64,000 bases of DNA from Pontiella sulfatireligans (GCF_900890705.1 NZ_CAAHFH010000001.1:3534001-3598000), one strand, 5' to 3'. Numbered from the stretch's first letter, positions 9,080 to 19,032 are shown. Notes: generated by a model from the letters alone, not told the origin. Made by a program: numbers and translations.

Positions 9080-10915
9080 ATGAAAAATCTGTTTATATGC
9101 GGGTTCGCGCTTTGCACGGTGTTGGCCGAGGCAAGGGTTGTTAATGTAGCCGACCACGGCATTGTTCCAGGCAAGGATGCCACCTATGCGCTGAACCGAT
9201 TGATTGAAAGCGTGCAAAACGAGCCGGACGTTACACTGAGCTTCCCCAAAGGGCAGTATGATTTCCATCCCGAAAACGCGTTGGGAATGCATCGGGCTGT
9301 GGCTAACCACGACAACGGCCTCAAGCGCATGGCCTTCCCGTTGTTCAACCACAAGAACATCACGATCGACGGCGGCGGATCCACGTTCATGTTCCACGGG
9401 CACATGATTCCCTTCACCATAGAAAGCGTTCAAGGCATTACCCTCAAAAACTTTTCCATCGACTGGATCCGCTCCTTCCACGACGAAATGCTCATTGTCG
9501 AAAGCAATGCCAAGGACAAAAGCGTTGTGGTTGAATGCGACCCATCGGTCTATCCCTATACCATCAAGGGTGGAAAAATCCTGTTCCACCGCTACAAGCA
9601 GGACGACCCAATCGGCTCAAACATGGTGTTCGATCCGGAAACCCGCGCCCCGATCTACAACACCCGCCTGTATACTATTAATGGGAAGAACGCTAAGATC
9701 ACCCCGATCAGCAAGACGACCTTCAAAATTGAAAAAGGGTTCAAAAACGCGCCGCCGGTTGGAAGCATACTCGTAACGTATGGCAACCACCCGACCAGCC
9801 GCCTTTGCCCGGCCATCCACGTCACCAATTCCAAAGATCTGAAGATCAAAAACGTAACGGTCTATGAAGCCGGCGGCATGGGACTCATCGTCGAACGCAC
9901 AGACAACATCACGCTCGACGGGATGAAGGTCACCTCCACCAAAGAGCGCATTGTTTCCACCCGCGCCGACGCCACCCACTTCATCGGCTGCAAAGGCACC
10001 ATCAAAGTCGAAAACTGCCTGTTCGAGCACATGCTCGACGATGCCATCAACGTGCACGGCGCCTATGTCCCCGTGACCGAATACCTCGGCAACAATGAGT
10101 TCCTCTGCGACATCAGCCACTTCCAGCAATGGGGCCTGACCTTTGGGGAACCCGGCGACAAAATCGCCATTCTCTCCCGCGAAACCATCCTGCCGTTTTA
10201 TGAGACCACGGTTAAAAACATCAAGGTGCTCAACGAACACCGATTCGTTTTGACCGTTACGGATGTGCCGGCCAACTTATCCAAGGGGCCGCTCTCCGTT
10301 GAAAACCTGTCATGGTATCCGGACCTTGTGTTCCGCAAAAACATTGTCCGCGAAAACCGGGCACGCAGCATCCTGGTTACCACCAAGGGCAAGGTGCTCA
10401 TCGAGGACAACTATCTTTCCTCGCAGATGCACGGCATCTTGATCGAGGGCGACAACAACAAGTGGTATGAATCCGGCGCGGTGCAGGATGTTACGATCCG
10501 CAACAATGAATTCGTTAACATCGGCTATGCCGTGAGCGAACGCTACCCCCTGCTCGCCTCCCCGCTGTTTACCGCAAACCAACGCATGGGCGAAGGCCGC
10601 TACCACCGCAACATTGACTTTGTCGACAACACGATCAAAAGCTTCAACGGGCTGCTGGTCAAGGCCTGCTCCGTCAAGGGCTTGAATATTTCCGGAAACA
10701 AAATGGTATTCAGCACCGACTATCCGAAAGCCGACGAAGGCGAAGCCATCGTGCTGGAATACTGTGATGATGTGACGATCAAGAAAAACAAGGCTGCCGG
10801 CTTCGACAATCCCCTGGAAGTGTCCAAAACCGCTGACACCTCCAATGTAAAGATTGAACGCAACCCCGGCTTCAAGTCTCAAACAGACCGGAAACTGCAA
10901 GCCGCACTGAATTAA
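9080..10915 (+). CDS. GH110 family alpha-1,3-galactosidase
   Basis: 611 residues. An N-terminal signal (KNLFICGFALCTVLAEA) is followed by the typical GH110 opening VADHGIVPGKDA, LSFPKGQYDF and NITIDGGGSTFMFHG. Right-handed beta-helix repeats then run to the end (NVTVYEAGGMGLIVE, CLFEHMLDDAINVHG, NNEFVNIGYA). The family removes terminal alpha-1,3-linked galactose. In marine bacteria it acts on carrageenan-type galactans after desulfation; here that substrate is inferred from the adjacent carrageenase-like genes. Length matches the family (~600). It is first in a likely operon with the GH150-like gene at 10994 (78-bp gap with a REP-like hairpin) and lies just behind a strong AraC-type block. 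Confidence 0.8.
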   Translation: MKNLFICGFALCTVLAEARVVNVADHGIVPGKDATYALNRLIESVQNEPDVTLSFPKGQYDFHPENALGMHRAVANHDNGLKRMAFPLFNHKNITIDGGGSTFMFHGHMIPFTIESVQGITLKNFSIDWIRSFHDEMLIVESNAKDKSVVVECDPSVYPYTIKGGKILFHRYKQDDPIGSNMVFDPETRAPIYNTRLYTINGKNAKITPISKTTFKIEKGFKNAPPVGSILVTYGNHPTSRLCPAIHVTNSKDLKIKNVTVYEAGGMGLIVERTDNITLDGMKVTSTKERIVSTRADATHFIGCKGTIKVENCLFEHMLDDAINVHGAYVPVTEYLGNNEFLCDISHFQQWGLTFGEPGDKIAILSRETILPFYETTVKNIKVLNEHRFVLTVTDVPANLSKGPLSVENLSWYPDLVFRKNIVRENRARSILVTTKGKVLIEDNYLSSQMHGILIEGDNNKWYESGAVQDVTIRNNEFVNIGYAVSERYPLLASPLFTANQRMGEGRYHRNIDFVDNTIKSFNGLLVKACSVKGLNISGNKMVFSTDYPKADEGEAIVLEYCDDVTIKKNKAAGFDNPLEVSKTADTSNVKIERNPGFKSQTDRKLQAALN

Positions 10916-10931
10916 GGGCATATCCAGCGTT

Positions 10932-10960
10932 GTAGGGCGTGCCTCCCGAAGAGGGCGCGC
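10932..10960 (+). repeat. REP-like hairpin with GTAG foot
   Basis: GTAG is followed by an imperfect stem GCGTGCC...GGGCGCGC. It lies between two same-strand genes and has no T-run, so it is more like a REP element or an mRNA-stability hairpin than a terminator. Confidence 0.45.
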
Positions 10961-10993
10961 AAGAAGCTGGGGCCACCAATAAAGAAGAGGAAC

Positions 10994-13900
10994 ATGATGA
11001 AAACCAAATTACTGGCCATTGCCGGGCTGAGTCTGATGCCCTTCTACATGTCCCACGGGGCGCTGGTCGTTAACGGGGACATGTCCTCGACCACGTATGC
11101 CACCGGCGGCAACAGCGCGACCACCTTGGACATCGACGCAGGCTGGGCGGTTAAGTCCTCAACGATCATCAGCCTTACCCAAAACCCGGGTGTGATCACC
11201 TGGAAGGCCACGACCGACGACATCAATGATGGCTTGGCCCAGATCAACTCGGTGACCTCCGAAACCGGCAGCGTCCTGACCTTAAGGTTCGATTGGACGG
11301 CGGTGTCGGGCTCCACCGCTCCGGACCTGGAATATCAAGTGATCGGCTGGAAGGTAACGGGATCCCCCACATTCGTCGCCAACCCCATGTTGAACTTCAT
11401 CAACGGCGCCGCCCAGACCGCCGCTGGAATGATAACCGATGCATCCAACTACATGACGGTCCACGACCTGCTGGACAACGGGAACAATGGGGCGACTGCT
11501 AATTATACGGGAGCAACTAGCGCAATATTTGCCGGAACCGCAGGCTCAACAAACAGTGCCTCGATCACGATTGATCTCAGCGGATTTACTGCCGGTCTCA
11601 ACGATGTAACCAACTACACCTATATCGGCGTCCGGTTCTGGATCAACGGTGCCCTTGCTGCGGATAATGCCAACGGAAGCTTCCTAGACAACGTCTCGCT
11701 GAGTACAGCCACTTCCCCCCCAATAACGAACACGTCACCCATCACGCCCCTGACCAGCCTCGACACCGGCTTCACCATCCAGAAATTGCGCACCGCGAAA
11801 GTTGGAACCAACACCCTCATTATTGGAAGCAGCTATGAAGGCGCTGTGCTGGGCATGGAGTATGACGGAACCGTGCTGTGGACGAACGAGCTGTCCGGCT
11901 TCATGAACCACGACGTCTGGTGCGATGACATCACCGGCGACGGCTCGGACGAAATTCTTCTGGCCAATGCCGATGGCTCCGTCTACTGCCTGAATGCCGC
12001 GGGCATGCTGCAGTGGCAGTTCAAGCCCAACAACGGCGGGCACCTGCCGCCGATGTATGCCGTCTGCGTAGTTCACGACGCCGGCACCCCATACGTGGTT
12101 TGCGGCCCCTACGACATGAGTATCTACTACCTGGATTCAACCGGATCATTGGCGAAGGAAATTGACTCCGCAACCTACTCAAAGGAGCGCCCGTGGGGGG
12201 ACGACCGCCCGCGGGCCGGCTATGCCCACAACGCCAACTTCCTGCGCCCGATTCCACAATCGGACGGCTCCGAAAACCTGGCGGTGCTCGGCACCTGCAA
12301 CCACATGCAGGCGAAGGGTTCGATCTACCGGTTCCACGCTTTCGACGACCTCCCCTTCAGCACCAACTCGACTCCCGGCCTCGATATGGCCGGCGACTTC
12401 CGGATATGCGATCCGGATGGAGACGGAACCAACGAAGTGCTGATCGGCACCTCCGGGCTCAACAGCCAGAGTGCGTCGCGGTTTGATCTAGCCAGCGAAA
12501 CCAGCCAAGTGTATCCGCTCACCGCAATCGGCGATGCGGGCTACCGGGTCACACAGGTGGAAACCATTCCGGACGGTGCCGGGTTCCAGTATTTCATGAT
12601 TTGCGGGACGCACATTGTTCTCCGGTCGAGCCTGGACACCAACGTGGTCGCCACTGTGGAAAAAATTGCCGGAAAATATTCCTACAACGACCTGTGGAAA
12701 GACCCGGCAAACGGGAAACTCCTGCTGGCCAGCGCCCAGAGCGGCGGCAGCTGCATCCACATCGTCGATCCGCGGCATGCCGACTGGAAAACCGATTTTG
12801 CCAACCTCAACCCGCCGGGGAAAATCCAAACCATTCTCGACAACACCGCACAGGTCTGGACCAACCTCGCCGGCTTCAGCAAACCGGCATGGGAGCGAGA
12901 TCCGGTGGAGGTGGTGCTGACCTCGGCCAATCCGACGCACCCCGTTGCCATGGACATTCAGGCCAGCTACGACAGCCCCGTTTTCCTAAACTACTACTGG
13001 GACAACCACGTCCAGGATCCGCTCGACTGGGATCGCGACAACGTGCTCTCCAGCAACCCGACCTACCGCGACAAGCGCGACGGGCGCAAGAGCTACACTT
13101 GGGCACAGGCCCAGATCCTTGCCGACATCGAACCGGAACTCGACGATGGCGGCACAGGGCTGGCCATGTGGGGCGGGCACGGCAACGATCCCTACTACTA
13201 CAGCCCGGAAACCCTCAGAAAGATTATCGATCTCGGCAATGGCGACAAGACCGTCCTGATCTGGCCGGAAATGAATGGCTCGTCCGTGGAATTCGAAATG
13301 GTGATGGATCATCTATTCTACCCGCTGGCCGAATATGCGCGCACCAACAACGCCAACATCTACGTCCGCAATAAAAATATTTTCTGGCAGGGCGCCGTTT
13401 ATTTGCCGGCTTGGCAACGCATGCGCGATGGCGATTTCTCGGATATCTTTATTTCTGGACTCGAAGAAACCTCCGATAAAACACAGGACATGAGCATCGT
13501 GGGCCGCATGGGACTCTGGGCCAGCGGCGCCATGGACAACTGGGGCATGCGCTGCTCGCGCGACAACCCGAGTTTCGACCGCCAGCGCCAGCATTCCTAC
13601 CAGCGCCTCCCCAATCATTTCCTGCGCAACATGGTCTACAACCTGGCCGGCGGCGCAACCACTCTGAACGTCACCTATGTCGAAGAGGACTACATGAGCC
13701 TCGCCTGGCAGCTGGTTGCCCAAGGCGCGCTCTACGTGCCGAAACGCGAAGAGATCGTCAGCTTCTCCCCCGTCCACCTCAGCATGACCGACCCGGACGA
13801 GCACTATCTCGACGACGGTGAAAACAACAAGTGGACCACGTTCTACAACCGCACCTTCGAGGAAACCAATTCGTTTGTCTTCAGTCGCATGAACGGAACC

Positions 13901-14860
13901 TGGCCGGCCGCCCCCAACACCGAGTGGGATTTCTCGCGCTACGCAGCCGGAGTGAAGGACCGACGCCAAAACTTTCTTCCGCCGTATAAAAACGGATTGG
14001 TGCTGGTCACCCCTCCGCAGGAAGGCGTCTTTGCCAACACCAACGCCGCGCGCGGCGCCATGACCAGCCATCTGCACCCGATGTATAAAAACATTCTGCA
14101 GGAATTCATTACCGATGGGCACCACTACTACTCGTCCACCGGGACGCAGCTGCCGCCGGCCAGCAACTACTACCACACCATCGAAGCGGCGATCACGAAC
14201 AGCGCCAGCCAACTGCCGCTCACCGTCTCCGGCGATGTGGCATGGGTCTGCTCGCAGACCTCGTCCAACCACCTGCGCCTGACGCTCATCGACAGCGGCT
14301 ACCTCAATCCAAAAGCCCGCACCGCGACCGTAGCCTTCAACACCGTCACCCCGACCACGATTACCGACGTGCTGGACGGCACCAGCTACAGCCCGGCCTC
14401 CACCGTTCAGATCGATGTGCCGCTCGGCCTGTTCCGCTTCATCGATATCGAGTTGTCCTCCCCTTTCTTCCCGAACAACGGCTGGGGCGAGTTTGCCAGC
14501 GAGCACGGCCTGACCGGAAATCCGTTGGCAGACCATGATGAAGATGGCGAAACCGACCTGCATGAATATGCCCTTGGCGGGGATGCAACCAACCACACCG
14601 TTCAGGCAATAGAACCGGTTCTCGCTTTTCTCCCAAACAACACTGTCAGCTTTTCCAATCTAGAGGTGGCTCACACCAATCCCGGCATAACCTACATGGC
14701 CGAGTGGACCGACAACCTGATGACGGACGCGTGGAGCAACGCGTGGGATTCGGTTGTCCCCGGTCCGGCCGCTTTGCCAGGCTTCAACCACATCCAACGG
14801 CAGATCTACGGCGGAACCAATGACAACCTGTTCTTCCGCCTGCAAATCAGGTTGCCCTGA
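10994..14860 (+). CDS. GH150 lambda-carrageenase-like protein, copy 1 (with extra N- and C-terminal domains)
   Basis: 1288 residues; GAGGAAC precedes ATGATG. After the signal peptide comes a ~220-residue domain (GALVVNGDMSS...GWAVKS...AQINSVT) shared with the 15049 protein. Next is a PQQ/FG-GAP-like propeller with VLGMEYDGTVLWTNELSGF, DITGDGSDEILLANADGS and DPDGDGTNEVLIGTS. Then follows a large catalytic-looking half with GGHGNDP, IWPEMNG, GLEETSDKT and GRMGLWASGA, conserved in all four paralogues here. The last ~131 residues are the shared tail. A propeller plus an unrelated C-terminal half is what I recall for GH150 lambda-carrageenase, an endo-hydrolase cutting beta-1,4 bonds in lambda-carrageenan. 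The invariant Glu residues in PE and EET are catalytic candidates (inference). Downstream of GH110 in the same probable operon. Confidence 0.6.
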   Translation: MMKTKLLAIAGLSLMPFYMSHGALVVNGDMSSTTYATGGNSATTLDIDAGWAVKSSTIISLTQNPGVITWKATTDDINDGLAQINSVTSETGSVLTLRFDWTAVSGSTAPDLEYQVIGWKVTGSPTFVANPMLNFINGAAQTAAGMITDASNYMTVHDLLDNGNNGATANYTGATSAIFAGTAGSTNSASITIDLSGFTAGLNDVTNYTYIGVRFWINGALAADNANGSFLDNVSLSTATSPPITNTSPITPLTSLDTGFTIQKLRTAKVGTNTLIIGSSYEGAVLGMEYDGTVLWTNELSGFMNHDVWCDDITGDGSDEILLANADGSVYCLNAAGMLQWQFKPNNGGHLPPMYAVCVVHDAGTPYVVCGPYDMSIYYLDSTGSLAKEIDSATYSKERPWGDDRPRAGYAHNANFLRPIPQSDGSENLAVLGTCNHMQAKGSIYRFHAFDDLPFSTNSTPGLDMAGDFRICDPDGDGTNEVLIGTSGLNSQSASRFDLASETSQVYPLTAIGDAGYRVTQVETIPDGAGFQYFMICGTHIVLRSSLDTNVVATVEKIAGKYSYNDLWKDPANGKLLLASAQSGGSCIHIVDPRHADWKTDFANLNPPGKIQTILDNTAQVWTNLAGFSKPAWERDPVEVVLTSANPTHPVAMDIQASYDSPVFLNYYWDNHVQDPLDWDRDNVLSSNPTYRDKRDGRKSYTWAQAQILADIEPELDDGGTGLAMWGGHGNDPYYYSPETLRKIIDLGNGDKTVLIWPEMNGSSVEFEMVMDHLFYPLAEYARTNNANIYVRNKNIFWQGAVYLPAWQRMRDGDFSDIFISGLEETSDKTQDMSIVGRMGLWASGAMDNWGMRCSRDNPSFDRQRQHSYQRLPNHFLRNMVYNLAGGATTLNVTYVEEDYMSLAWQLVAQGALYVPKREEIVSFSPVHLSMTDPDEHYLDDGENNKWTTFYNRTFEETNSFVFSRMNGTWPAAPNTEWDFSRYAAGVKDRRQNFLPPYKNGLVLVTPPQEGVFANTNAARGAMTSHLHPMYKNILQEFITDGHHYYSSTGTQLPPASNYYHTIEAAITNSASQLPLTVSGDVAWVCSQTSSNHLRLTLIDSGYLNPKARTATVAFNTVTPTTITDVLDGTSYSPASTVQIDVPLGLFRFIDIELSSPFFPNNGWGEFASEHGLTGNPLADHDEDGETDLHEYALGGDATNHTVQAIEPVLAFLPNNTVSFSNLEVAHTNPGITYMAEWTDNLMTDAWSNAWDSVVPGPAALPGFNHIQRQIYGGTNDNLFFRLQIRLP
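14465..14857 (+). other. Shared C-terminal domain (EYALGGNPTN / EWTDNL / YGG), reference copy
   Basis: The segment runs NGWGEF...HGLTGNP, then an acidic DHDEDGETDLHEYALGG loop, NPGITYMAEWTDNL and YGGTNDNLFFRL up to the last residue. Related copies end the products of 220-3651, 15049-18096 and 19213-22953. A divergent one ends 5980-8463. Confidence 0.75.
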
Positions 14861-14886
14861 GCGTGTTGCAGTGCTCCCACTGGCAC

Positions 14887-14945
14887 AATAGCATACATTA
14901 TTGGCAGACTAGCATATAGACCTGTTTCCTATTGCTGGTATCTTA
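14887..14945 (+). promoter_or_regulatory. AraC-type tandem-repeat promoter block (GH82-like gene)
   Basis: AATAGCATACATTATTGG, AGCATATAGA and TTGCTGGTATCTTA align without gaps to the other 59-bp blocks. The two GCATA half-sites are 21 bp apart. Confidence 0.65.
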
Positions 14946-15048
14946 CTCTGAGTAGAACCGGCTCAATAAAGACGGTAAAAAGGCTAAGCATAAATGCCTA
15001 TTGTGGTGTCTAATCCTGCAACAAGCAGGTAAACGAAGAGGAGTTATC

Positions 15049-18000
15049 ATGAAAAAATGGGCAATTACATTCGGACTGTTCCTGATGCCTCTATGCATGT
15101 CGCACGGGGCGCTTGTCGTCAACGGCGATATGTCCTCGAACTCTTATGCCACCGGGGGCAACAATGCCACTTTCGTGGATCTCGACCAAGGCTGGGCGGT
15201 CAAATCGCAGGCCAATCTGGACTACGATACCAATCCCGGCAAGATGACCTGGGATGGGCCGACGGATATCCTGCTCGAAGATTCGCTGGCACAGATCAAT
15301 TCAGTAACGACCGAAACAGGAAGCGTTCTGACCCTTGCCTTCGAATGGACTCCTGCAGCAGGAGCGTCCTCGACCAACACCAGCCTGGACTACCAGGTCG
15401 TCGGCTGGCAAACCAACGGCATTTCCGCTCCCGTTGCCACCGACATTTTCTTCAACAATATCAACAGCGACACCAAAAAAGTTTCTGGCCTGTCTACTAA
15501 AGCAAATGTCATTGACCTGCTGAACGGAACCAACCATGGCACAGAAAGTCCGACGCCTGGCTTTGGCACCATCACCGGTTCTGCGGGTGCAACAACAAAC
15601 GCTGTGGTTGCAATCAATCTCAGTGGATATGGCACGGGACTGAATGATGTTGGCGATTATGACTATATCGGCGTCCGGTTCTCTATTGGCGGCGACCAGA
15701 TTGACTTGAGCGCCACTGGAAGTACGCTCGACAATGTACAACTGACCACTTCAAACGTAACGAACATTCCCGACCCGACCGCCAGTTTTTTTAACGACAC
15801 CATTTCCCTGGTCAGTTCCAACGTGGATCTGGTGGCGGATTATGGGGCCAGCGGATCCGATACCACTGACGACTCTGTCGCACTCCAGACTGCGATCGAC
15901 GATATGACCCTGCTTCCGAACGGCGGAAAGATCACCATTCCAAGCGGAACATTTTACCTGGTGGGCATACTGCTTAAGTCCAATGTGCATATCGAGATTG
16001 ATCCGGGCACAACGATTCGAACCGCAACACCGGCCGCAAATGGAACCATTTTCGCGTTTGGTCTGAGCGGAAGCGGTGCCGACGCCCTGGTTACCATTTC
16101 AAATATCAGCATCCGTGCTTCATCGGGCCGTTTTACGGTGGATATCTCTGATGTGGCTCCCAACCCAACCTACAAGGTTGCGGTCGTTAACTGCAAGAAT
16201 GCGGACAACTTCATGATTGCCGATTGCAACATAATCGAAAACCACACACGGCTCTCTTCCTTCACCTTCAATCTCGCGGAGGATGGTGGTCAGTACTTCC
16301 GACCCCGAAATGGTCTGGTCAAAAATGCCGACAACCTATACGGACACTATGGATACGGCATGATTCAGGTGCAGTGCGGATACAACATCATGTTCACAAA
16401 CCTGACCGGAACCGGCGGTGTGACACTCCGGCTGGAATCGGGAGCTAACGATGTTGCCGCCGCTCCGCAGTCCATCAATATCGATCAGATTTACGCCCGC
16501 AACATCTCCATCACCAATGGGCACTACGCCCTCATGATGGGCCCTCACACGCGGGAGAACGGCCATGTCGATGCGGATGGCATCTACGCGGTTGGCTCGC
16601 TGATGGCGGCAAGCTGCGGACGCGGATTTGCCACTGCCGAGGAAATTGCACTGGGCCAAACGCCCGGATTTTTTGCAGGCTCATCGATCGTTAGAAATGT
16701 GCATGCGGTATACGGTTCATCGGGCGCCCAGTTCAAAGGTAAAAACATGGATGACGTGCCCTGCCAACTCAGGCATCTGATTTCGACCAATGCCTTCCCT
16801 TACGACACGGCAGGGGAAATCTATCCGGGGCCGTCAGCTGCCGCGGCCAGAAACTCTGATCCGGACATTACCTTCTCGAACGTGACCCACTCAGGTTTTG
16901 TCTATCAGCCAAAGGCCTTGCTGTCGGGCGAACCGTGGGAAGACCTGGATGCCGACCTGGCCAATCTATATGTAGGATGCAACCCGGTTCCGGTGGACGG
17001 CGTCACGATCTCCCAAACCAACCTGAGCCTGAACGTGACTAAAAGCGCCGCGCTCGGCGCAACCGTAAGCCCGGTCAATGCAACGGACACAAATGTGAAC
17101 TGGATCTCCGATAACCCGGCGGTTGCCATCGTCAGCGAGAGCGGTTTGGTAACGGCATTGAATGCGGGTACGGCCAACATTACCGCAAGAACGGTCGACT
17201 GGGGATGGTTCGATACCTGTGCACTTACCGTCTCCGGCGGCGGAGGCGGCAGCTGGACCCAGCTGTCGAGCAATGATTTTGAACTCGGATGGGGCGACTG
17301 GGAATCCGGAAACACGAATGATGTCTTCCTTTCCACCAACAATGCCATAGGTGCTCAATGTGTAAACCTGCAGGACGATACAGCAACAGCCTACATGGCT
17401 TTGTCCAGCGCTTTGGATCTGACCCCGTATACCAGACTGAAACTCGAGTTCTCTCTCTATTCAGTCAAGATGAATTATTCCCATGAACTGGTGCTGGAAT
17501 ACAGCGACGACGGCGGTTCGAGCTGGGCGACAGCAGACAACTGCCTGTATGGCTTTGAGTTCGACAATACCGAACGCGTAGAAATTTCGTTGATCATTGA
17601 TGACGTGAGCCAAAACCTTACGAACAACATGAAGGTTCGGATTCGTTGCAACGCGGGCTTTGACGGGGACGACGCCTATATCGACAATGTGGTCATCTCC
17701 GCATTTGCCCGGTCAGGCTGGGGAGAGTTTGTTGCCGATTACGACCTGAGTGCGGTTTCAACCAACGATTCAGACAACGACGGACAGTCCGATATCTACG
17801 AATATGCCCTTGGAGGAAATCCCACCAACGACGCGGTTAAAGGCGCCCTCCCCACGCTCGCCTACGGCACCAACGACATGGTCAGCTTCTACAACTGGCA
17901 AGTGAATGCCTCCAATCCCGGCATCTCCTACATGGCGGAATGGACCGACAACCTCGTAACTGGCATTTGGAGCAGCGCGTGGGATTCAACCTCCAGCACG

Positions 18001-18096
18001 GCGACCACCAATTCCGCCTACAACGAGTCTGAGCGCCAGGTCTACGGAGGCACCACCGACAACCTCTTTTTCCGCCTGAAAATTTCACAACCTTAA
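15049..18096 (+). CDS. Secreted beta-helix glycoside hydrolase, probable GH82 iota-carrageenase type
   Basis: 1015 residues; ATG at 15049 is chosen because GAGGAG precedes it and a signal peptide follows (a TTG at 15001 would add 16 unlikely residues). Domains: ~21-245, an N-terminal module also found in GH150 copy 1; ~255-640, a right-handed beta-helix opening VADYGASGSDTTDDS and ITIPSGTFYLVG, with GYGMIQVQCGYN, GGVTLRLESG (Glu463) and NGHYALMMGPHTRENGH as likely active-site strands; ~648-725, a bacterial Ig-like Big_2 domain; ~735-885, a jelly-roll module (ELGWGDWESGN...YIDNVVIS); ~889-1015, the shared tail. A polygalacturonase-like GH28 enzyme is the main alternative. The carrageenase reading rests on the GLIQ/RLE-type strand pattern I remember for GH82 and on the neighbours. 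Acts extracellularly. Confidence 0.6.
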   Translation: MKKWAITFGLFLMPLCMSHGALVVNGDMSSNSYATGGNNATFVDLDQGWAVKSQANLDYDTNPGKMTWDGPTDILLEDSLAQINSVTTETGSVLTLAFEWTPAAGASSTNTSLDYQVVGWQTNGISAPVATDIFFNNINSDTKKVSGLSTKANVIDLLNGTNHGTESPTPGFGTITGSAGATTNAVVAINLSGYGTGLNDVGDYDYIGVRFSIGGDQIDLSATGSTLDNVQLTTSNVTNIPDPTASFFNDTISLVSSNVDLVADYGASGSDTTDDSVALQTAIDDMTLLPNGGKITIPSGTFYLVGILLKSNVHIEIDPGTTIRTATPAANGTIFAFGLSGSGADALVTISNISIRASSGRFTVDISDVAPNPTYKVAVVNCKNADNFMIADCNIIENHTRLSSFTFNLAEDGGQYFRPRNGLVKNADNLYGHYGYGMIQVQCGYNIMFTNLTGTGGVTLRLESGANDVAAAPQSINIDQIYARNISITNGHYALMMGPHTRENGHVDADGIYAVGSLMAASCGRGFATAEEIALGQTPGFFAGSSIVRNVHAVYGSSGAQFKGKNMDDVPCQLRHLISTNAFPYDTAGEIYPGPSAAAARNSDPDITFSNVTHSGFVYQPKALLSGEPWEDLDADLANLYVGCNPVPVDGVTISQTNLSLNVTKSAALGATVSPVNATDTNVNWISDNPAVAIVSESGLVTALNAGTANITARTVDWGWFDTCALTVSGGGGGSWTQLSSNDFELGWGDWESGNTNDVFLSTNNAIGAQCVNLQDDTATAYMALSSALDLTPYTRLKLEFSLYSVKMNYSHELVLEYSDDGGSSWATADNCLYGFEFDNTERVEISLIIDDVSQNLTNNMKVRIRCNAGFDGDDAYIDNVVISAFARSGWGEFVADYDLSAVSTNDSDNDGQSDIYEYALGGNPTNDAVKGALPTLAYGTNDMVSFYNWQVNASNPGISYMAEWTDNLVTGIWSSAWDSTSSTATTNSAYNESERQVYGGTTDNLFFRLKISQP

Positions 18097-18143
18097 ACAC
18101 GCCCCGTTACCGCATTCCATTGCAAAACGAGGAAAGCTGGCAA

Positions 18144-18202
18144 AATTGCGCATATGTTTTGCTCGATTACATATATACCGATGTTACGAACGAGCATAGC
18201 TT
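18144..18202 (+). promoter_or_regulatory. AraC-type tandem-repeat promoter block (PEP-CTERM gene)
   Basis: AATTGCGCATATG, TTTTGCTCGAT and ACATATATACC give both half-sites 21 bp apart, with GCATAGCTT at the -10 position. It lies about 70 bases upstream of the start. Confidence 0.6.
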
Positions 18203-18270
18203 TGAGTTTCATTGCAGATAGGTTGCAGTGGGTAAACCAAGCTAATGATGAAAACAAAAGGAGAATAATG

Positions 18271-19011
18271 ATGAAAAAATGGATTATCGCATTAACGGTC
18301 GTCGCCGTTGCGTCCTGCGCGCAGGCAGTAATTATTGCTGACGGAAATACCGATTGGGCCGGCGACCGGGTTGGCTGGAGCTACCAGTGGAACCCCACCG
18401 GCGCCGCGATTGGAACAGCATCGGGTTATTCTGCGCTGACATTTAGCGGAACCGTCAACTCCCTCGTTGACGCGACTGCCGCAACGTCCGATTATACGAA
18501 CTCACACAACACAGCACTGGCCACTGACACGGAAACGGGTTTCTGGAATCCAAACTCTACCGATACCGCCGGCACAGGAATTGAATGGATACTGGGAGGC
18601 GCAGATGCAGTCAACTCCACCGATGGCTTGGCTCACTATGCCATCCTTGGCTACACCATCCAGTCCGGCGATCTGGCGGCAGGCAATGAAATCACCACGA
18701 CTTTCGATGGATTCATTTCCAATTCTGGCCAAGGTGGAGAAATCTTGGTTTTCATCAATGATACCCAGGTACATTCCGATAGCGGTACTGGTAACACGTT
18801 GGATGTCACCGAAGTTAGCCTCGGAACGGTCAGCGAAGGCGACACGATCTACTTCGCGGCAAGGGGCTTGGATTCCGCTGATACCAGAAACTTACAGCGA
18901 ATCTACATGGCTACATACCAACTCTCTGCGATTCCGGAACCGGCCACGCTCGGCATGCTTGCAGCCTTTGGAGGCGGCATCTTGTTCATCCGTCGCAGGT
19001 TCATGATGTAG
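18271..19011 (+). CDS. PEP-CTERM sorting-domain protein
   Basis: 246 residues. ATGATG at 18268/18271 follows AAGGAG; the second ATG has the better 7-base spacing. A signal peptide (KKWIIALTVVAVASCAQA) leads into a beta-rich body with no recognised motif. It ends with the sorting signal IPEPATLGMLAAFGG, a hydrophobic stretch and RRR. The PEP-CTERM signal implies membrane processing by an exosortase and surface or matrix placement; no exosortase gene is in the window. The 5' region carries the island's operator block and the gene has its own terminator, so it is monocistronic and probably co-induced with the carrageenases. It may be a surface binder, but no function can be read from the sequence. 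Confidence 0.85.
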   Translation: MKKWIIALTVVAVASCAQAVIIADGNTDWAGDRVGWSYQWNPTGAAIGTASGYSALTFSGTVNSLVDATAATSDYTNSHNTALATDTETGFWNPNSTDTAGTGIEWILGGADAVNSTDGLAHYAILGYTIQSGDLAAGNEITTTFDGFISNSGQGGEILVFINDTQVHSDSGTGNTLDVTEVSLGTVSEGDTIYFAARGLDSADTRNLQRIYMATYQLSAIPEPATLGMLAAFGGGILFIRRRFMM

Positions 19012-19032
19012 CAACGTAATTCTTTGTTTCAG

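Noticed and set aside
13313..14596. Antisense open frame of 427 codons opposite GH150-like copy 1
   Set aside because: Shadow of the sense gene; no ribosome site and no recognisable domain.
18154..18267. Upstream extension of the PEP-CTERM gene
   Set aside because: Lies over the promoter block. The ribosome site and signal peptide point to 18268/18271.
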